A DNA stretch of 64,000 nt from Mucilaginibacter empetricola (lineage in GTDB: Bacteria; Bacteroidota; Bacteroidia; Sphingobacteriales; Sphingobacteriaceae), in the NCBI RefSeq assembly GCF_024808665.1, contig NZ_JANUBZ010000001.1, forward strand, positions 124,001 to 188,000, written 5' to 3'. A program made the translations under genes and the position numbers. The notes beneath the pieces were generated by a model. That model was not told where the DNA came from. It did no database searches and saw only the letters and a program-made list of their open reading frames with translations. Positions 60,855 to 64,000 of this stretch are shown one piece after another. The number at the start of each line of letters is the position of its first letter. Position 1 is the first letter of the stretch.

Positions 60855-61262
60855 ATGAGCACACACAAACCAGTTGAAGCAATTGACTTTGACAAACTTC
60901 AGGCCGCAGGCGGTCCGGTTAGCTACAACAAACAAATTGGCTACGGTACTTTCTTTTTAACCTCTACCGTTTTAGTTTTTGGCGACAATTATGACCAGGT
61001 TAAAATTACTTTTACCAATTCAGCAGGTCTGTTTCCAAACGCACCTATTTTCCTGAACCCTCAAAACACTACACAAACAAACACAATTTTAAACTCTGGC
61101 TTGATGACACTTACTGTTGACTCAGTATCATTATTTCCACCAACACCAGATACCCTTGGAAGCGTTGCGCTTACAGCACATTGGACTGATTTGAATGGCA
61201 ATGGCAAAAACTCATTTGTTGGCACCATAGCATCATGGACTAACCCTCCAGCAAAATTATAA
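60855..61262 (+). CDS. Unrecognised Ser/Thr/Asn-rich protein without signal peptide
   Basis: 135 residues beginning MSTHKPVEAIDFDKLQAAGG, with no signal peptide or membrane helix. The rest is beta-rich: TSTVLVFGDNYDQVKITFTN and LNSGLMTLTVDSVSLFP. Its composition resembles tail-tube-like or adhesin beta-sandwich proteins, but no family is recognised. It precedes a very large protein by 118 bp and probably belongs with it. Confidence 0.6.
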   Translation: MSTHKPVEAIDFDKLQAAGGPVSYNKQIGYGTFFLTSTVLVFGDNYDQVKITFTNSAGLFPNAPIFLNPQNTTQTNTILNSGLMTLTVDSVSLFPPTPDTLGSVALTAHWTDLNGNGKNSFVGTIASWTNPPAKL

Positions 61263-61380
61263 GTAAGAAGCAGTAACAAAGCTTTTTATTCCTTTTATTA
61301 AAATATAATGAGTAATGCGTGCCGGACAAAAAATCTGGCGCGCATTGATTTCTCTCCTACACATTATTTAACCGAAAAAT

Positions 61381-64000
61381 ATGTCACAAGCTAGTGTCTT
61401 CACCTTTTCGAACGAAAACTCAACCGATAAAAGTTTTTATGTAGGGGTAAATCCAACACCCGCAGCAGGTTGGTGTGCCTGCCTGTTAGCACAGCCTTTA
61501 AAAGATCAACCGGTTATTGGCCTGGATACTACCTGGGCTATTGCCAACAACGCGGTTTATATCTATGCACCAAAAGCACCTTCGGACGAAACGGCTTTCC
61601 TCAAATTATTAAATAACTTCCTGAACCCGCTGAGCTCTTACACCAATTTATTCCTTTGGATAAATAATGCTGAAACCCTTTCTGGTGCTAATAATCAATA
61701 TGTAGCGGTACAGCAGAATCTTGTTGGGCTACGACTTACGAACAACAACGCCAATATATTATTCGGAGGGTTAGTCAATTTATCAATTGGCATTAACTGT
61801 TTGGTAAACCTTGACGATAGCAATTTGTTCTTTAACATCGTCCAGCAAAACACATCCGGTCCTATATCGTTTTCTAACAACCAGTCAACGTCATCATCCC
61901 AAATTGTTAATTCAACGCTGTATATTTCAATGACGGGCGACAGCCTGGGCTGTTTTCGATTTGGTATTAATTTTATTGGGATAGGCGATTGGAATGCTTA
62001 TAACACCGGTTTAAAATATTTTTATAACGATAACAACGGGAAATTAAATCAACTTAATTACCCCCTGCTCGATAATTCGTATACTTCCGTTATCCTGTTT
62101 CAGGCAAGCCTCGATCCAATAAATCAGTTAAACAACGCCTATCTCAGAACCTACCTGGCGTTTAATACCGGCAACACCATTTTCCCTACCTATCTGCGTT
62201 CAGATGTGGGTAATATGATATCGCTGATAGCCAATTGCAATTTTGCGGCTAATCCGGATGCGTTGCCGTTTAGCCTTCCGGCAGATAACGCTTCGCTGCT
62301 TGTTTTCAGCAGTTCTGACAAAGCAGGCACCCTGCCATCCTATTTATTAATGCAGGGCGGCTTTTTTGCCAGTACGCCCAACACTAAACCGGTTAACCTG
62401 CTTTGCGGGCTTTCGGGGGTTGAAACAATATCGGTTAACCCGCGAAATGATAATTACCCTGGCGATTTTCTTTTATTTATCACCGGGCAGCCCGCTTATG
62501 CACCTCTTTTCCCATTTCCTGACAATCAGACGTTTACCAACAACCCGCTGCTTACAGATGATTATCTGAGTGCCTGGGTTTCGGTGGTTTCTTCTACCGG
62601 TCCATCTAACATTGCACAAAACACCGTACCTATCCGTTACTATTCACAGCCAGCGGGTGCTTCCCTTTATGCTGTTACGGATATTACCGATAAAACGACC
62701 ACACCATTTCTTGGTTTTTACGAACCGGTAACCGCTGCTCTTGAAGTTTCAAACGCTCCGGTTTACTTCCCACTGGCCTTTTACGGCTCATTTATTAAGG
62801 CAGCAACAGCCGGCGGAGACATTGCTTTATTTGAAAACAAAATTCTTAGCCCATGGCGAAAGATCACTATAGAAAACGCCGTTTTACCGCAAAAGGTAAC
62901 GATGAGGAAGTTAAAACCGCCGGTACCAACGGTTGATCCAACACCATCAACAACGCCGCAGGGTTTAATGGTATTGGTTGATGAACAACAAAATACATGG
63001 CAAGAGCTTATTCTGGCAAAAAACTATGCAGGCACCTCGCCAAACCCAGGTCCGTCAGATTTGCTTACGCTGGATTTTGTGGATTTAAACCCGCGCCTGC
63101 AAAGCGCATTTCAAACTAACCAGCAGTTTTTGGTTATAGGTTTGGATAAGCCATTGCCTGATGATCCATCTCAAAACATACTGGGCACTTTTAACAATAC
63201 CATGGAGCTGGAAGGATGGCCCTTTATATTAAATGTGCCTCAGCAAAATACTTATGGCCAGTTTAATAATGTGCTCATCTTTAAATTTTGCAAAGGAACG
63301 TTGTATGATCGTGTACAAAACCCGGTTTTGTGGACTAACCCTGAAGATTTTAACGAAACATCGCAGGATGGCCTGAATACCATATCAGATTGGCTAACCG
63401 CTTATATTAAGGATGGTATTGACAAGGGCAAAGGTGCAAATCCTACCGATCCTGATTTTGCCAACTTTGCCAGCATTGTAACCGATCCCGACTGGAACGG
63501 TATACTGGCACTTAAAACTGATATCGGCTTAAAAAATTTTCCGGCAGAATTGCAGGGCTTGCTGGCCGGCATTGACCTTTCTATGTTCAATGCACATCAC
63601 TTTGGTATAAATGCCAATCAAATTAAAACAGCAACCGTAAATGGCAAAACGGTGGTATCCATGGATGATAAAAGTTCCATGTTTGGTCTTATTTATTATG
63701 TAGATCCGGCTTTTGCGCCATATACTAATGATATCGATAGCTATAAACAAACCCTAACGTTTAATCCAGCATCTGCTTACGATTTTAAAACGTTAATGCT
63801 GAAAGTGCTCTTTGAAAATTCAAAGATCAAGAGCTTTAAGAGTTTTATCCAGCTAAGTGTTTATAAACTGTTCGACAGCCCGGTTAAGCAAACTCCCGGA
63901 CGCGACAATATCCTGATACTTACCGGCAGTTACGAAGATCATAACGGCTCGCCGGCTTATACTTTTAACGGTTACGATGATGACCTTATCCCGCTAAATA
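61381..64000 (+). CDS. Giant unrecognised protein, runs off the right edge
   Basis: An ATG at 61381 (MSQASVFTFSNENSTDKSFY) opens a frame of at least 873 codons without a stop to the window end. No signal peptide is seen. The sequence is rich in Asn, Ser, Thr, Pro and aromatic residues with beta-strand patterns (NNQYVAVQQNLVGLRL, PLAFYGSFIKAATAGGDIAL, TNNPLLTDDYLSAW, DNILILTGSYEDHNG). No repeat or known domain stands out. It may be a large structural or adhesive protein, or part of a particle system. It shares its upstream dyad with the 47-kb cassette. Confidence 0.6.
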   Translation, partial: MSQASVFTFSNENSTDKSFYVGVNPTPAAGWCACLLAQPLKDQPVIGLDTTWAIANNAVYIYAPKAPSDETAFLKLLNNFLNPLSSYTNLFLWINNAETLSGANNQYVAVQQNLVGLRLTNNNANILFGGLVNLSIGINCLVNLDDSNLFFNIVQQNTSGPISFSNNQSTSSSQIVNSTLYISMTGDSLGCFRFGINFIGIGDWNAYNTGLKYFYNDNNGKLNQLNYPLLDNSYTSVILFQASLDPINQLNNAYLRTYLAFNTGNTIFPTYLRSDVGNMISLIANCNFAANPDALPFSLPADNASLLVFSSSDKAGTLPSYLLMQGGFFASTPNTKPVNLLCGLSGVETISVNPRNDNYPGDFLLFITGQPAYAPLFPFPDNQTFTNNPLLTDDYLSAWVSVVSSTGPSNIAQNTVPIRYYSQPAGASLYAVTDITDKTTTPFLGFYEPVTAALEVSNAPVYFPLAFYGSFIKAATAGGDIALFENKILSPWRKITIENAVLPQKVTMRKLKPPVPTVDPTPSTTPQGLMVLVDEQQNTWQELILAKNYAGTSPNPGPSDLLTLDFVDLNPRLQSAFQTNQQFLVIGLDKPLPDDPSQNILGTFNNTMELEGWPFILNVPQQNTYGQFNNVLIFKFCKGTLYDRVQNPVLWTNPEDFNETSQDGLNTISDWLTAYIKDGIDKGKGANPTDPDFANFASIVTDPDWNGILALKTDIGLKNFPAELQGLLAGIDLSMFNAHHFGINANQIKTATVNGKTVVSMDDKSSMFGLIYYVDPAFAPYTNDIDSYKQTLTFNPASAYDFKTLMLKVLFENSKIKSFKSFIQLSVYKLFDSPVKQTPGRDNILILTGSYEDHNGSPAYTFNGYDDDLIPLN

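Overview
The window looks like a chromosomal segment of a Bacteroidota bacterium, most likely a Sphingobacteriaceae member close to Mucilaginibacter or Pedobacter. I infer this from the lipoprotein style, the N-terminal half of the Bacteroidota-type cold-shock protein, the density of HxlR and AraC regulators paired with short-chain dehydrogenases, and the dispersed hairpin repeats in many gaps. No rRNA, tRNA, CRISPR array or intact insertion sequence was seen.

Region 1 (0-12 kb) is regulator-rich and partly decayed. It holds five HxlR-family genes (one broken by two frame disruptions), an AraC regulator with a decayed AraC-like remnant nearby, two SDR-fold proteins that lack the usual catalytic residues, one classical SDR, two metallo-beta-lactamase-fold proteins, a truncated MDR reductase, the last 44 codons of an aspartate-semialdehyde dehydrogenase gene abutting an EamA/LysR pair, and a dead IS200/IS605 TnpA. 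Several HxlR genes are divergent from an oxidoreductase or hydrolase, with perfect palindromes in the shared promoter.

Region 2 (13-24 kb) has a YiaA-like membrane protein, a large helical protein, an alpha/beta hydrolase, a PhnB-like/AHSA1/ArsR stress group, an EthD-like protein, a TauE/SafE permease, an SDR-AraC pair and a GT39-like glycosyltransferase, separated by copies of a hairpin repeat. Region 3 (24-31 kb) contains a truncated haemoglobin and a cyclase-family lipoprotein on either side of an HxlR gene, each preceded by the same 24-bp motif in inverted orientation. It is followed by a molybdenum-hydroxylase operon (2Fe-2S subunit, di-haem cytochrome c, molybdopterin subunit, XdhC, MocA). 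Region 4 (31-47 kb) has a CAT-fold acetyltransferase/AraC pair, a pyruvate oxidase, a second SDR-AraC pair between two direct repeats, an AbiH-like protein, an ABC-F ATPase and secreted hydrolases.

Region 5 (47-50.3 kb) is an AT-rich accessory cassette: a small membrane protein, a dUTPase/dCTP-deaminase-fold protein, a TIR/nucleoside-deoxyribosyltransferase-like protein and an FRG-domain protein. This is the best candidate for an undescribed, possibly defensive, system. Region 6 (50.6-64 kb) has a fatty-acid desaturase, a cold-shock-type protein without its cold-shock domain, a TetX-like monooxygenase, a PLP-enzyme/RidA/AsnC module and a PAS-GAF histidine kinase. The window ends in two unrecognised, apparently cytoplasmic proteins, the second an open frame of at least 873 codons. 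A dyad of the form ACCGT-N-AAAA-N-ACGGT lies upstream of both region 5 and this last pair.
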